Origin: Zopfochytrium polystomum
Lineage: Eukaryota > Chytridiomycota > Chytridiomycetes > Chytridiales > Chytridiaceae
Reading direction: 5' to 3'
DNA length: 64,000 bases
Assembly: GCA_025765615.1 (NCBI GenBank)
Contig: JAIVFJ010000026.1
Coordinates: 1-64,000, forward strand
Part shown: piece by piece, positions 10,601-22,427 of the stretch
Layout: the number at the start of each line of letters is the position of its first letter
How positions within the stretch are numbered: position 1 is the stretch's first letter
Notes under the pieces: model-generated
What the model was told of the DNA's origin: nothing
The model's input: only the letters and a program-made list of their open reading frames with translations
Database searches by the model: none
Made by a program: the position numbers and the translations under genes

Positions 10601-12921
10601 AGTTGCCAATGTTTTTCACCATGGTGTCCACGTGCGGGCAGTGGGACAGCATCAGTGTGTAAACGACCAAGCAGTGTGGTGTTTGGTCGGGAAGTGGAGT
10701 GGATAGGCGTAGCTTTCAATTTCCCAACATCACATGTCACGCAGGGAATGTCATGAATGAGGAAAAATGAATGACCAACTTTATTCAGATTTGACCAAGT
10801 ACACTTCAAAGAAGATAAAGACAGGTGACCAAATTTCTTGTGAAGAGCTCGGACTGCTTCAATGTTCTGAGGGTTTGGTAAAGGGTCTGGGTCAGTTTGA
10901 CTTAAAGTTGGAGTTGCAGTTTGCAAAGGAGCAGTTTGCTGTTGCGACTCACCTGGGGCGTCCCCCGAAGGAGTCGGCGCGTCCCTTCCAAGTTCTGCCC
11001 TGTCGAGACCAGTATGTCCCGTCAGAAGAGAAGGGTCCACAACATAAACATTCCCTGTGTCCCTGTGAGCAATGGTAAAGTCTGAACCATGTACCCGAGG
11101 ATGCAATAGGGCTGTGTCTGCTGTGAAAGTCACGTTGTGACCTGTCTGCCGCACGATTTGCTGAACTGAGAGTAGAGTGTCTGAGAACTCTGGCACATAG
11201 AGCGAGTTCCTCATGATGAGAGCTCTTCCGTTAATGAACAGGGTGAAGTCGCCCACTCCAGTGGCAGTTGTAAAGCCGTCAGCTGTTTTGATCTGCTGGG
11301 AGGTGGGCCGCAAGTTTGTGAAGTGCTCTTCACAAGGCGACATTGTCCTGGAAGCCCCAGAGTCAAGGATGACCTGGTGTGGGTTGCTGCCAGCAAGTCT
11401 TGCCATCAGCGCAGTCTCGTAGATGCGGCGGTAGGTGACGTTGCGGTAGAGGAAACGCCCAGATTCGTACATCACTTTGTAGCCGACGTTTGAGACAATG
11501 TTGTCAGTGATCCAGTCTGGATCCATTCTGCCGTCAAGAAGTGTAACTGTGAGTTCCACTTCAAATTCCTCCTCGACCTCAACGGCCTGGCATGTTCCAA
11601 TTTCAAACTCCCGTGCCGCAAGTGCCCTTTCTACTGAAAGGAAGTCGTCTAGAGCTGATGTGTCTGCAAGGCGCGCAGCACCCTCAGTACTGAACTCCAA
11701 CATTTCGACGTCTTCTGCTTCAGGAGGTGGTGGTGGAGTATCCATCCTGTAGCATTTGTGGGGAGGAGAATCCTCAGAGGCTGCGCAAGAGGCTTGGTGG
11801 TGTTCTTTAGCAGCCACCTCACGTGCAATCTTGGCAGTCTCAGTCGCTTTCTTGGAATCAGCTGACGTGGCCTTGGCTTCTTTGGCATGTGCAGGCTGCT
11901 TGCCCTTGGCCTTCTTTGCAGGGCGAGCTGGCTCTGACTTCCCGTGAGGGAACTTGAGGCATTCCTCGCGAGAGTGCGAGACCCAGATTCCATGAAGGTC
12001 ACAAGTAGGCTTGCCGTTGAGTGCCTCACCGATCTTGCGCTTCTTGGTTGCCACTGAGGTCTTTGCTGAAGCAGCTGTTTCCATCTCAGAAGTGCCATGG
12101 TGAGCAGAGTGTCTGCTGTTCTTCTCTTTGCTTTGCTGGTACAGCGTGTGGCAGTTTGTCAACTCCTTGACGAGATCGCTGGTGTTGGCGTAGCCTGACA
12201 GCCCCTTGAGAAGATTTTGACGAACGCCAGAGAAGATTTCATGTCCAGGCAGCGTTTCCCTTGCTTTGTGGATGATGGCAGAACGCAGGATGTTTGTCAC
12301 ACCCCTGCAGGTGGTGGCAGTACATTTGAAATGCTTTGGCCAATCCGTGACCAGTGTGGTCAGAGTGGTGTACCACTCCTGGACTGCCGGACCAGAGTCT
12401 CTGGGTTTTGCCAAACGACTGGAAGTCGCAAGCCACTTGTCCTGCTGTGAACCAGTGTGGTCCTGCAGGGCGTACTTGTCATTGAGCCACTTGTACCGAT
12501 CAGCGCAGTTGGTGATGTTTGCTGCATTCATGGAGCGCACATCCTCGATGCGCGAGCAGGAGTCGAGGGTAGCAACCGCCTTGTCGTGTTGGGCCTCAAG
12601 CACCCTGTAGGTCTTGTGTTCTTGGCGTATACCAGTGTGGTACTTGTCAAGGGCAGCGTGGTGCAGACGGTACATCTCACTGTACGCAGCCTTGGCCTCC
12701 GCCGTTGCAGAGGATTCAGGGGGAGAACCAATACTGGGAGGAGCAGCGCCGATGCCGACCTTGGTGCAGTGCTCGTTGAACGTACCGAAGTAATCAGGCT
12801 TGAGGAAGCTGGCAACAAGATTGTATGCCATGACCGGCTTGATGACTTCTTCCACATGCAGTTCCCAAGCCTGGTAGCCGTAAGAAGAGAAGCGGACAGC
12901 CTTGGGGGTCGAAGAAGACAT
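7620..12921 (-). pseudogene. Element A gag-pol, broken by one frameshift
   Basis: Copia polyprotein from ATG 12921 (MSSSTPKAVRF...). Gag with a C...H..SH...C zinc-binding segment (near 12000), DSGAS protease (near 11365), HHCC and DDE integrase (about 10850-10330), RT with YVDD (near 8710) and RNase H (about 8130-7880). It is nearly identical to the intact 1752-residue product of element B. The first part reads 12921-9694 and the second resumes in another frame from about 9743 to 7620. The 43-bp tandem duplication between them causes the shift. Open frame upstream of 12921 runs into the 5' LTR but has no gag homology there. Confidence 0.92.
9657..9742. repeat. 43-bp perfect tandem duplication disrupting element A pol
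   Basis: 9657-9699 is repeated exactly at 9700-9742. Element B has a single copy at the equivalent place (about 30431-30472) with an open frame through it. 43 is not a multiple of three, so this event alone explains A's frame break. Confidence 0.92.
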
Positions 12922-13133
12922 GCTAGGTAGCGGCTTGGTGGACCAGTGGACTTGTTTAGAGCGGTAGCCCTTTCTTGTAGAGAGCCAAGAGCCCTTTGTT
13001 GCCTTAAAGTAGCTGGTGAGCCGGTGCTCACAGACAGGTTGGTCTTGTTTAGAGTCAGAAACCCTTTTCTTGTAAGAGCAGCAGGGCCCTGTTCGAGCGT
13101 ACAAATGTGGCCGACGGCTTGCAGGTAGCTTTG

Positions 13134-14293
13134 TGATGAAATCCCACCCAGGACTGGAGGGACTTGGTGTGTGTGGGGATGAAGAGAGAGAGAGAGAGAG
13201 AGAGCAGTGATGATGGAAAAGGGAGAGGAGTGAGAGGATGGAGAGAGGAGAGAGGAGTGAGTGGGCAGAGATGGAAGAGAGAGCAAATGGAGGAAGAGAG
13301 ATTGGCTTGTTTTGCACTGGATTCTGTCAAAGCAGCAAGGAGGGGATTGGATTCCTTTTTGATCTCTGTGAGAGGTTGCTGCTTTTATACTCCTGCAGGT
13401 TGGAGCCATCAGAAAACAGAGGGAGAAGTGGGCTGCACAGAGCAGGCCACAGAAATGAGATAAAACAGGCTGAGCACCAACCCCCAGCCTGGGCTAAGTA
13501 CCCATTCAGGGCTGAGTACCACCCAGGGCTGGGCATCACTCAGGGCTGAGCACCAGCCAGGGCTAAGTACCAGCCTGGGCTGAGCACCACCCAGGGCTGA
13601 GTACCAGCCTGGGCTGTGCACCACCTAGGGCTAAGTACCAGCCAGGGCTGAGTACCACCTTGGGCTGAGCACTTTGTCTGGGCTGAGTACCACCAGGAAC
13701 CAATTTACAGCTTGTTTGAGAAACAGTTGCTTGTAAATTGGTTTGGTTGTTTCCAAATCAGGAAGCTTGTTTGGGAAACAAGCCGCTTTTTTCCTTGTTT
13801 TTAGAAATCCAATGATTGGTGCAATCTCTGGTGAGCTCAGTTTTTATCTCACTTTTAGAAATGCAGTGATTGGTGCAATCCCTGATTCCTAAATGCCTGT
13901 TGCATTGCTCAGATTGCACAGCACAGCAGGAAAGCTGGAATTCCAGATCAGGAAGCGGAATTCCGGTGCAGAGAGAGGAATTCCGATGCATGGGGCAGTG
14001 GTACACTGCTTCTGCATGCTTGCTGTGCTGTGTTACATGTGCAGAGTGCGTAGTTTGCGCGTTTTTGTGCATGTTCTAATTGCATTGTTCCTACCGGTAG
14101 GATGAACAAAGCTAGAACAACAGCCGCCTTTGCCTATCTCTTTTTATTGAGAACAGATTAGCCCTTCCGAGCGCCCCATTCAAGTATTGAATCTACTGAG
14201 CCCTTCAAACACCCCATCCAATGTGATTGGATGGAGTTCTCAAAGGGATCATCAGTAACGGGCGTAGTGTACCCCGTGGGTCGAATCTCAACA
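13134..14293 (-). repeat. Element A 5' LTR (family-1 LTR)
   Basis: 1160 bp, same length as the left LTR and identical wherever compared, including the TATA-like box, microsatellite length and GAATTCC-containing short repeats. It ends CAACA directly before the second CAGTC target copy (14294-14298). Confidence 0.93.
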
Positions 14294-15990
14294 CAGTCTG
14301 CCGTTGGAGCTAGGCTCTCTTCAGGTTCGTCTTCGTCTTCACCCAGGACAACAGCGAATGTGTCAGGGTTCCAACCATAGTTGTCATTGTCATTATCATC
14401 TTCCATATCTTGGGGAAGAGTTGGAGGTTGATCTGAGGTGTTTGATGATGATGATGGTGGGTGTCCCCCCCCCCGGAAGCCTGGTGCACTTGCTGGTGAG
14501 TACAAGTGGAGGGAGCTCTGTCAGCAGGAGAGTTGGATAATTGACGGTAAGAGTGAAGTGGTGGCTCGACAGGCTCGAAAGAAGGAGAGTCGTCAGTTTC
14601 AGGAAAATCTGTAAAATTATCAGAGAGAGAAGTTAAGAATCAGAATTAAGAGATTGAAGCTTAGCATCACTGCAGACAAGGCCAGGAAAGACATGCTCAT
14701 GCAAGTTATAGTGGAGTGTCTGAAGAATGGTCTGTGCAGTAAAGTCGTAGCTGAGGGCAATAGACTTGCTGTCTGCGTCGAAACCCAACAAGAGTCCAAG
14801 TGAGGCCCAAGGAGAGAATTTGATCTTGTGTGGGTTTGCAGGTTCTGTGTACAATGAGGCAGCCGAAAATTCCAATGTGGTGTAGGTTGGGTTTTCGGCC
14901 TTGGTAATATTCAACATAGGACCAGAAGAACCCTGGAAGCTGGGCTTCAATCAGGAGACAGGACGCAATGTGGGTGATGACCCTGATGGCATTTTCTGCA
15001 ACACCATTACCCTCCTTGACATAAGGGACAGAAGGCTGGAAGATGATGGGAGGTTGGTGGTTGATACAGTAGGCCTCAAATTGCTGAGTGTTAAGACTGA
15101 TGTTGTCTGCCCGTACACATATGTTTGACAAGTGGGGAAGAGTTGCTCTTCAAAATCAAAGTGATCAATTATCCTTTGAGTGACGCCTGCTGTGCGAGCA
15201 ACAGTGTTGACCCAAGTATAGCCTGTGGCATAGTCGACAATAACTTCGAAGTAGTTGGAACTGTCAAGAGAACATGTACTGATCTTTCCAGTTTGGTTGG
15301 TACACAGCATCTGCAGCAGGGAAAATCAAAACAAGGTTTGGCCATGAGGTGTTACTGGCGCATCTTTGCCATATCACAAATGGGGCAAGGCTCGCCAGTT
15401 GTTGGTGGTGGAGCAGGAGCACCCTCGACATCACCAGAATTGAGAGTGTTGCATACTTGCTCTCAGTGGATGTGGCCAAAACATCAGTGCCATAGATCAC
15501 ATGCAGTTGCGGGTGACGTGTAGGCAATGGGCTCAACTGAAATTTTCGTCTGCGCAGCTGGGTGCTGGACTGGGATGAGATAGTAAAGGCTGTCACGTCG
15601 TTCACCAATCTTGATGCCGTGCTGTGATGCGAGGGTAGCAAGATCAAGAAGAAAGACAGAATCTTGAGTGAATAGCATCCCAGCAGTTGGGTCTTGGAGG
15701 ACGTGCAACACAGAGAGGAGCAGTTCCTTGAGTGATGGGACATGAAGCACATTGCAGAGTACCAGATCAAAACCAGGAAAAGTGAGAATGACAGATCCAA
15801 TTCCTTTTATGCAGCATTCATGGTCATCTGCAAGGCATGGTTCGGTTTCAAATCGTTGGTACTCAGTGAATTGCTGCTGTTGTGGATCATTCTGGATACA
15901 GCTCCAGAATCAATCATGTACGGAAGAGAGGCAATGCCTGTGTGTGACACTGTTGCAGTGTTCACAAAGAAGTAGAAGCAAGAGGACCAT
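14294..15990 (-). pseudogene. Element F integrase and protease-region remnant
   Basis: Degenerate copia pol in several frames. Integrase blocks include VDYATGYTWVNTV (near 15230), RADNISLNTQQFEAYCINHQPP (near 15090), PSVPYVKEGNGVAENAIRV (the catalytic-Glu region, near 15000) and a downstream chromo-like connector LLLGFDADSKSIALSYDF (near 14770). The region 15264-15800 holds the GAG-pre-integrase/protease side but is heavily mutated. The left end is the CAGTC junction with element A. Confidence 0.7.
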
Positions 15991-17511
15991 TTATTTGAGA
16001 AGAAGAAGAAACAGAGGGCCCTCCTGTAGCAGGTTGAGGGTGAAATCCAGAGAAAGGAACAAGAGTTGCTTGCAGTACAGCCACAGTTGCTGAGGCTGAA
16101 GCATGGTTTGGTTGAGCTGGTGTGAAGTGCTGCGCTTGGAGCCTGGCTGAGATGGCATTGGCTTGGCACTTGTGCAGGCAGTGCTCAGACTTGCGTGTGT
16201 GTGCGTTGGTGGCCAAGCTTGGAATCTCTGCACAGAACTCGCACCCAGTACCTTCAACTCTTCCAAGATGTTGATGGATTGACGTAGCCTTTGGCTCCAG
16301 CCTATGGGTGACTCCTGACTTCCAGCGGTCACGACAGTCCCTATCCATGTGGTGAATGTATGCCTTGTGGTAACCACACCAGTAGCGTGGCCTATCCCCA
16401 CGACGAGGGGAGTGAGAGCGGTTGTGGTTGTCATGAATGTTGCGACTCCTGTTGTCATTGTTCCTGTAGTTGCTTCCTTGGCGATTGTTTCGTTCTGCTC
16501 GCTCAAGGTCATTGCAACCTCTTGGATGTGGTCACTTTGGTGGCGTCTATCTTCGCAGTCGTCATGGTTGTCACAGTGGTTGTTGCCCACTTGATGCCAG
16601 TTGCGGTTGTTGTGGCAGTTCCTGCGGTCTCCTCTTCATCTGCCTCAAGGGCAGTTAAGACAGCAGTAAGCTCATCCATGATGTTCTGTAGAGGCGTCAT
16701 TGTTTCAAAGTGCTGCCACAAATGGTCCAAAACGACTATGAGCTGAGCCATGTGCAAGGTCTGTGCACAGTTTGCGTACAAACTCATCAAGTCTGTTCTG
16801 GCCATGACCTTTGATGAATATGCTCAATCTCGCGCACATAAGAATTCAGATCTTGGTAACGCAAGGGGCTTTGAGTGTCTGTGCGTAGCTGCAGTCCTGA
16901 CCATCTGTTTTCAAAATCATCAATTGAGCTGGATGGGCAGGCATTGTTGAATGTTCAGCGAATGGCAGCCACACAGTCTCGATGGAGGTGAATGTTGTGG
17001 CAGAGCTCAAACAAGTGCAAGGTCTCTGGAAGCCTGATCATCAAAGCTGACTGAGCTGTTTCATTCTCCTTGATGAAGGTGGCATGCATCTTCAGCACAG
17101 CATTCATGAACTCTGATGAAGTCATGATGTGATGCTGAATCTGGTACTTGACAGTTGCTTCAACAGCCATGACTGGTCCAGCATTAGCTTGCTCAGCGAC
17201 AGTTGGTACATAGAGATAGTTCAGTGAGAGTGTTTCACCAGCCTTTGGCTCTGGTGTGCTGTGCCCAACATTTTGACAGTGCAACCAGAAACGCCATCCG
17301 TCCCACTGATCCTTGGGTAGGTGTGTGACATACGTATGGTAGGCCTCCTTGTTGCAGAAAGGTCTCTCGAGAGGAATAGGTCCGTCTGCGTTAGGTCCTG
17401 AATTCCCTTTTCACCAATAACCTTGATCTGAAGGTTGCTAATAAGGTCATTGAATTCTGTCAGCGTCTTGACAGTGAACATGCCAACAAACAAGTTTAGG
17501 TTGGACGACAT
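15991..17511 (-). pseudogene. Element F gag remnant
   Basis: Starts MSSNLNLFVGMFTVKTLTEFNDL at 17511. The second block (16955-17284) holds the alpha-helical gag region (SLNYLYVPTVAEQ..., EFMNAVLKMHATFIKENETAQSALMIRLP). The third (about 15991-16590) is Asn/Arg/Asp-rich like the region near the nucleocapsid zinc knuckle. The frames are not continuous. The assignment rests on order relative to F's integrase and on gag-like composition, not on a single clear motif. Confidence 0.55.
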
Positions 17512-18047
17512 TGTGTTGCGTGTAGTGATGATTCTGTTGCAGGAGAAAACCAGTACCTGGAAAAATTTGGAGTTGCTCGAGAGTGTGGTGGTGACAAATA
17601 GAGACTCTAGGAGTTGTTTGATGCTGTACTTGATGGAGAAATGGTCCAGAATAGAAGATGTTAATATTCAAATGGAATTCGACCAGTGTGAGTGTGTTGC
17701 ACGCAATTGTGCAGGAATGAAGCATGGTAATGCATAGGACCAGAAGAACTGTGGAAGCTGGGCTTCAATCAGGAGACAGGAAGCAATGTGGGTGATGACC
17801 TTGATGGCATTTTCTGCAACACCATCACCCTCCTTGACGTAAGGGACAGAAGGCTGAAAGACGATGGGAGGTTGGTGGTTGATACAGCAGGCCTCAAATT
17901 GCTGAGTGTTAAGACTGAGGTTGTCTGCCCGTACAAATAGAGTTCGACGAATGAGGTGAAAGAAATGACAGATTGTGACACAGACCAGGTGACAAAAAAT
18001 GCACCAAATCCTCATCACAGTTGGTGCTCCCATGCACCACAGTGAGA
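17512..18047 (-). repeat. Element F leader and extra copia integrase fragment
   Basis: 17512-17734 is the presumed F 5' leader, with no recognised LTR. 17735-17985 closely repeats F's integrase segment at 14917-15125, same strand (RADNLSLNTQQFEACC..., VKEGDGVAENAIKV), ending abruptly on both sides. It is a truncated second member of family F. Confidence 0.65.
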
Positions 18048-18429
18048 GGTGTTGCTCCTGCACACTGCTTACTGCAAAAACCCAAAATCTAACCCTCCCC
18101 CCTAAGCTGTGGGCAGGAGCAAAGGGCCAGCACAGAGGAAAACCTTACGCCATAGGCAACGTAAGGAAACTGTACACTGGTTAAGGAAAAGCAATAAAAA
18201 GGTATGACTGGCCACCAGGTGGCAGAGCAATAAGAAAAGAATGCCCATATGAAATATGTAGATGGAGAGCAAAGAAGCTTGATTGCAGGAATATAAGAAG
18301 CAATGCAGAAGAAGAAGAAGGGCAAGAAAGAGAAAGGAGAAAGAGAATGCAATACAAATAAAGAAAAAGGGACAGAAACTAAGGCACACAACAAAGACCA
18401 ATATGACTAAGATGATAAGCACCTAAAGC

Positions 18430-19060
18430 AGCTGGTAATGATTTTGTAAGATAATCTGCTGGTTGCTCGCCACCAGGAATCCATTCCAGTCGAATCACTT
18501 GTCGATCAACCAGTTCCCAGATATAGTGAGAATATGTTTGACCTATTAGTGTAGAGATCGTTTGAGCTCAAATTGATAACGCCTTGGTTGTCAGTATAGA
18601 TTGGAATAGGAGTCGGGGATGGGAGCATAAGTGCTGTGTGCTGTTGTGAGATGGCCTCTAGTTCTCGTCCTAGTTCTGAGACTGCAACGTCGATCAACGC
18701 CTTTGAAAGCTGCAAGCATTCTGAGAGCGTCAATCTCTGTCTGCTCTGCTGCTATCCACTCCTTGGACCACTTTCCACTCATGGCCTCAGTGCGTGTTAC
18801 TGGGTCTGGACATTTTACACTGGTTAAATATAGATGTCCGGATCGAGTATGTTTTGGAGATGGGCTGTGCGTAGGGCTGCATGGTGATTTGCACACATGT
18901 GTAGGTGGAGGCTCTGGTGGTGGTGCTTCTGGTGGTGGCGCTTGAGGTGGTAGGTCTCTAGTTGGTGTTTCAGCAATTGTTTTGTCATCAGGGGTATGCT
19001 TTGGTGGTGTTAGTAAAATTACCGAGGTGTTTGTGAGTATTAGGATGCAGAAAAAAAAGG
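18430..19060 (-). pseudogene. Element E RT-start and RNase H remnants, RT core deleted
   Basis: From the right: a Pro-rich linker, then EAMSGKWSKEWIAAEQTEIDAL (pre-RT segment, near 18770), then directly RNase H-like ...IYTDNQGVINLSSNDLYTNRSN (near 18560). The RT fingers and palm, including YVDD, are absent between them. A family-2 relative with a fuller RNase H lies at 24522-25076. Confidence 0.75.
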
Positions 19061-19080
19061 AAATAGAAAAATCATTGGCA

Positions 19081-20738
19081 GGTGAGCCTTCTGCACGATG
19101 CGGCTTGGGACACCCCGTGCCAGAGAGCCTTCTCTTCCTCTCTCCACAGCCCGCCTTCCGCACTTTCCCCCATGCGTAACGTCAGGCGCCAAGGGACCTA
19201 TCTCCCCTGGTGGTGTTCCTTACAGAATGGGCTCCCGAAACAGGCATCCATCCCTTCTGATGAAATCCCACCCAGGACTGGAGGGACTTGGTGTGTGTGG
19301 GGATGAAGAGAGAGAGAGAGAGAGAGAGAGAGAGCAGTGATGATGGAAAAGGGAGAGGAGTGAGAGGATGTAGAGAGGAGAGAGGAGTGAGTGGGCAGAG
19401 ATGGAAGAGAGAGCAAATGGAGGAAGAGAGATTGGCTTGTTTTGCACTGGATTCTGTCAAAGCAGCAAGGAGGGGGTTGGATTCCTTCTTTGATCTCTGT
19501 GAGAGGTTGCTGCTTTTATACTCCTGCAGGTTGGAGCCATCAGAAAACAGAGGGAGCAGTGGCCTGCACAGAGCAGGCCACAGAAATGAGATAAAACAGG
19601 CTGAGCACCAATCCCCAGCCTGGGCTAAGTACCCATTCAGGGCTGAGTACCACCCAGTGCTGGGCATCACTCAGGGCTGAGCACCACTCAGGGCTGAGTA
19701 CCAGCCTGGGCTGAGCACCACCCAGGGCTGAGTACTAGACTGGGCTGTGCACCACCCAGGGCTAAGTACCAGCCAGGGCTGAGTACCACCTTGGGCTGAG
19801 CACTTTGTCTGGGCTGAGTACCACCAGGAACCAATTTACAGCTTGTTTGAGAAACAGTTGCTTGTAAATTGGTTTGGTTGTTTCCAAATCAGGAAGCTTG
19901 TTTGGGAAACAAGCCGCTTTTTTCCTTGTTTTTAGAAATCCAATGATTGGTGCAATCTCTGGTGAGCTCAGTTTTTATCTCACTTTTAGAAATGCAGTGA
20001 TTGGTGCAATCCCTGATTCCTAAATGCCTGTTGCATTGCTCAGATTGCACAGCACAGCAGGAAAGCTGGAATTCCAGATCAGGAAGCGGAATTCCGGTGC
20101 AGAGAGAGGAATTCCAGATCAGGAAGCGGAATTCCGATGCAGAGAGCGGAATTCCGGAGCATTGGGCAGTGGTACACTGCTTCTGCATGCTTGCTGTGCT
20201 GTGTTACATGTGCTGAGTGCGTAGTTTGAGCGTTTTTGTGCATGTTCTAATTGCATTGTTCCTACCAGTAGGATGAACAAAGCTAGAACAACAGCCGCCT
20301 TTGCCTATCTCTTTTTATTGAGAACAGATTAGCCCTTCCGAGCGCCCCATTCAAGTATTGAATCTACTGAGCCCTTCAAACACCCCATCCAATGTGATTG
20401 GATGGAGTTCTCAAAGGGATCATCAGTAACGGGCGTAGTGTACCCCGTGGGTCGAATCTCAACACCTTCTGACTTGGGTCCACACCACACTAGCTCCCGC
20501 AGGGTCGGTATGGCCTGGGGCCTTCGGTTGCGCCACCCACGTCACTCACAGCCGAGAGTGTGCCTGCAGTCACAGTGCCGGTCGCCGCCCCCACTCATCC
20601 GATTGGTGCCCTGGCTTTAGTGCTTGTGGGTAAGGCCCACTGGAGATGGCGTTAATCGCAGTAACACGGAGTCCAACCCATCGTGCTGCCAACTCCAACA
20701 CTTCGTGCTGTACACCGTTATCCGATTCACTTTTGCTG
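19081..20738 (-). ncRNA. Structured GC-rich repeat S, copy S1 (split by solo LTR)
   Basis: S1 comprises 19081-19257 and 20470-20738 (about 446 bp after removing the LTR). In element orientation it begins just after the integrase frame (GTGAATCGGATAACGG) and ends GAAGGCTCACC. It is related to S2 (26119-26540) and S3 (45713-46136). Stems keep pairing while their bases change, e.g. GGAGTTGGC with GCCATCTCC in S1 against GGTGACG with CGTCACC in S3, and the stem around the GGGGGAAA loop. This suggests RNA structure. No known ribozyme, snRNA or SRP core was recognised. Confidence 0.5.
19258..20464 (-). mobile_element. Family-1 solo LTR (C), TSD CCTTC
   Basis: 1207-bp family-1 LTR with TG...CA ends. 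It is flanked by CCTTC at 19253-19257 and at 20465-20469, with no internal sequence. It sits inside structured repeat S1. It equals element B's right LTR (33865-35067) except for a GA microsatellite about 4 bp longer. Confidence 0.93.
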
Positions 20739-22427
20739 CCGTACCTGGATCACTACATGTTCAATTGGTGCCAGTTCTGTGGAAGGTTGTCGTTCAGCTA
20801 CCACTGCTGGTCCTGGTTCTGGGAATTGATTCCCGCAAACATTGGCTTCACGAAGGAGGTTGGTGATGTTTTGTTCAGTTGATGTAAGTTCATCTTTGCT
20901 GAGGAGTGGTGTTAACTGATGAACGAGGTCCTGAGCAATATCCTCTGCTGCTGAGGTGCTGAGGCGAGGGAAACTGTCTTCTGCAACCACAAGGTCATCC
21001 AATCGATGAGTGATTACTCTACCTGTGCTGATGTCAATCAAACGAGCAATGGAACGACCAATGTTTCCAATGTAAATTGCTGGTCGGGTGCGTTCTGCAA
21101 TCTTTTTAAACTGATGTGTTTGTCCACGTTCCTTTGCTGTGATATGATACAAACATCCTGAGCCAAAAACTCTGAATTGACTGATGCATGGAGGGAATTC
21201 AAGAAGCGTTTCAACTGGAGATAGTAATCCACGGCTGAGGACAGGAAGTGTATTGATGATATCTACTCCATGTCGAATCGCATATCCCCACCATAACCAT
21301 GGTGAACCAGCATGTCTTAGAAGGGATCGTGTGACATCCATGACTGTTCGAACTTCTCGCTCTGCTTTCCCATTCAGCTCAGGTGTATGAGGTGGACTGA
21401 CTTCTACGCGGATACCGCATGACGCACAGAAACGGTTAAAAGCGAGTGAATTCAGTTCCCCACCATCAAAGCAGACGCCCTTTACACAAACATCCCTAAC
21501 TGTCTCCAATTGTTGGATGATCTTAATGGCCTCCAGTAGTGCTTCTGACTTTCTCCGAAGGTTTGTCGACCAGAGATAATTACTTGCATAGTCAATGGCA
21601 ATGAGAGCAAAGCCATATTGTCCTCGAAACTTTGGTTTGACTTCCACTAGATCAAATGCTAAATGTTCGCCTGGTAGTTTATCTGGAGGATCTGTATGTG
21701 GAATAGCAGCACGAGTCTGTTTGGCAATAATGCAGGCCTTACACAGTTCTTCAAGTAAGTCCAGCTTAATGTCAGGAAAGTCAGCACATGTACGGCGCTC
21801 CTTCATTGCTCGTAGTCTTGCATAAGGGATATGGCCGAGGCGTTCATGCATGCGCTGAGTGTTTGGAGCTTTGCTGTGGAGAAAGGCTGTGCGTATACTG
21901 AGTGTATCAACTGGTTCTGCAGAGCTGAAGAGGTTGTAAAATTTACTGGCGCCATGTGCAATAAATTGTTTGCTGTAGTTGAAGTTGGGGTTTGCTGCTG
22001 TTGGCAACCATTGGAGACCATGTCTAAGAATCATTTGAAGGACGGCTGGATCTCCTTCCTCAGGACTGCTACGATAAATAGTACCAGGTTGAAGGTCTCG
22101 TGCAAGATGGAAGAAGCCACATAGTTGTAGGTCCCGATCAGCGACCAAGTTGACAGGACATTCTGGAGCATAATGGGCACCTTCAATTATAAGTGTGATG
22201 TTGTTGGCAAGTGGTATGAGGGCTGTGCCGAATCCTTCACAAGTTAGAATAGGTCCTTCTTTGGCGATACGCATGCTAGATTTCTGCTGAGTATAACTAT
22301 AGGGAATGAAGAGAGAGAAATCTCGAAGCGTTGTGACATTGCAACCGTTGTCGATGAGTACAGGAAAAGAAATAGGAAGAGAAGGGACATTAACTGCAAA
22401 TGCCTGGATTACTCCCAGGCCATCCAA
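20727..22427 (-). pseudogene. Element E protease-integrase part of pol
   Basis: 566-codon open frame. Protease-like FPVLIDNGCNVTTL at its start (Asp with an N-G in place of the usual S-G), HHCC GAG-pre-integrase block (ERLGHIPYARLRAMKERR...ELCKACIIAKQ), and an integrase core with DLVEV, CFDGGELNS and NGKAEREVRT carrying the D, D and E residues. It ends RQQK-stop at the border of S1. It overlaps the gag frame by 19 nt in a different frame; the related fragment at 50180-50400 reads through in one frame, so a frameshift mutation is likely. An identical copy lies at 35330-37030. Confidence 0.85.

Larger units (their letters stand above)
6296..14293 (-). mobile_element. Ty1/copia element A (family 1), full length, recently inserted in F
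   Basis: An 7998-bp element with 1160-bp LTRs (6296-7455 and 13134-14293), TG...CA ends, a CAGTC target duplication and a 5678-bp internal region. Coding is on the minus strand, so the right LTR is the 5' LTR. All stretches of the two LTRs I compared are identical at a constant offset of 6838, implying a recent insertion. A purine stretch (GGGGGTG on the minus strand) abuts the 3' LTR as a short polypurine tract. The gag-pol is broken by a 43-bp tandem duplication (see 9657-9742). Confidence 0.95.
4806..17511 (-). mobile_element. Old Ty1/copia element F, split by element A
   Basis: Minus-strand copia remnant with domains in order from right to left: gag (17511 to about 15990), protease/linker, integrase (about 15310-14630), then after the 8-kb insertion of element A, reverse transcriptase and RNase H (6290-4806). 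The halves are continuous once A (6296-14293) and one copy of its CAGTC target duplication are removed. The coding frames are broken many times, so F is dead and older than A. I could not identify a matching LTR pair. An extra copy of its integrase segment lies at 17735-17985. Confidence 0.75.

Noticed and set aside
12922..13317. N-terminal extension of the element A gag frame into the LTR.
   Set aside because: The extension is LTR-encoded low-complexity sequence. In element B the frame begins at the equivalent of 12921, and a one-base difference breaks the extension.
22409..22427. Programmed -1 frameshift between gag and pol of element E (19-nt overlap with a T run).
   Set aside because: The related fragment at 50180-50400 carries gag and pol in one frame, and the heptamer does not fit the canonical slippery pattern; a plain frameshift mutation is simpler. 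The identical copy at 37012-37030 is not independent evidence.
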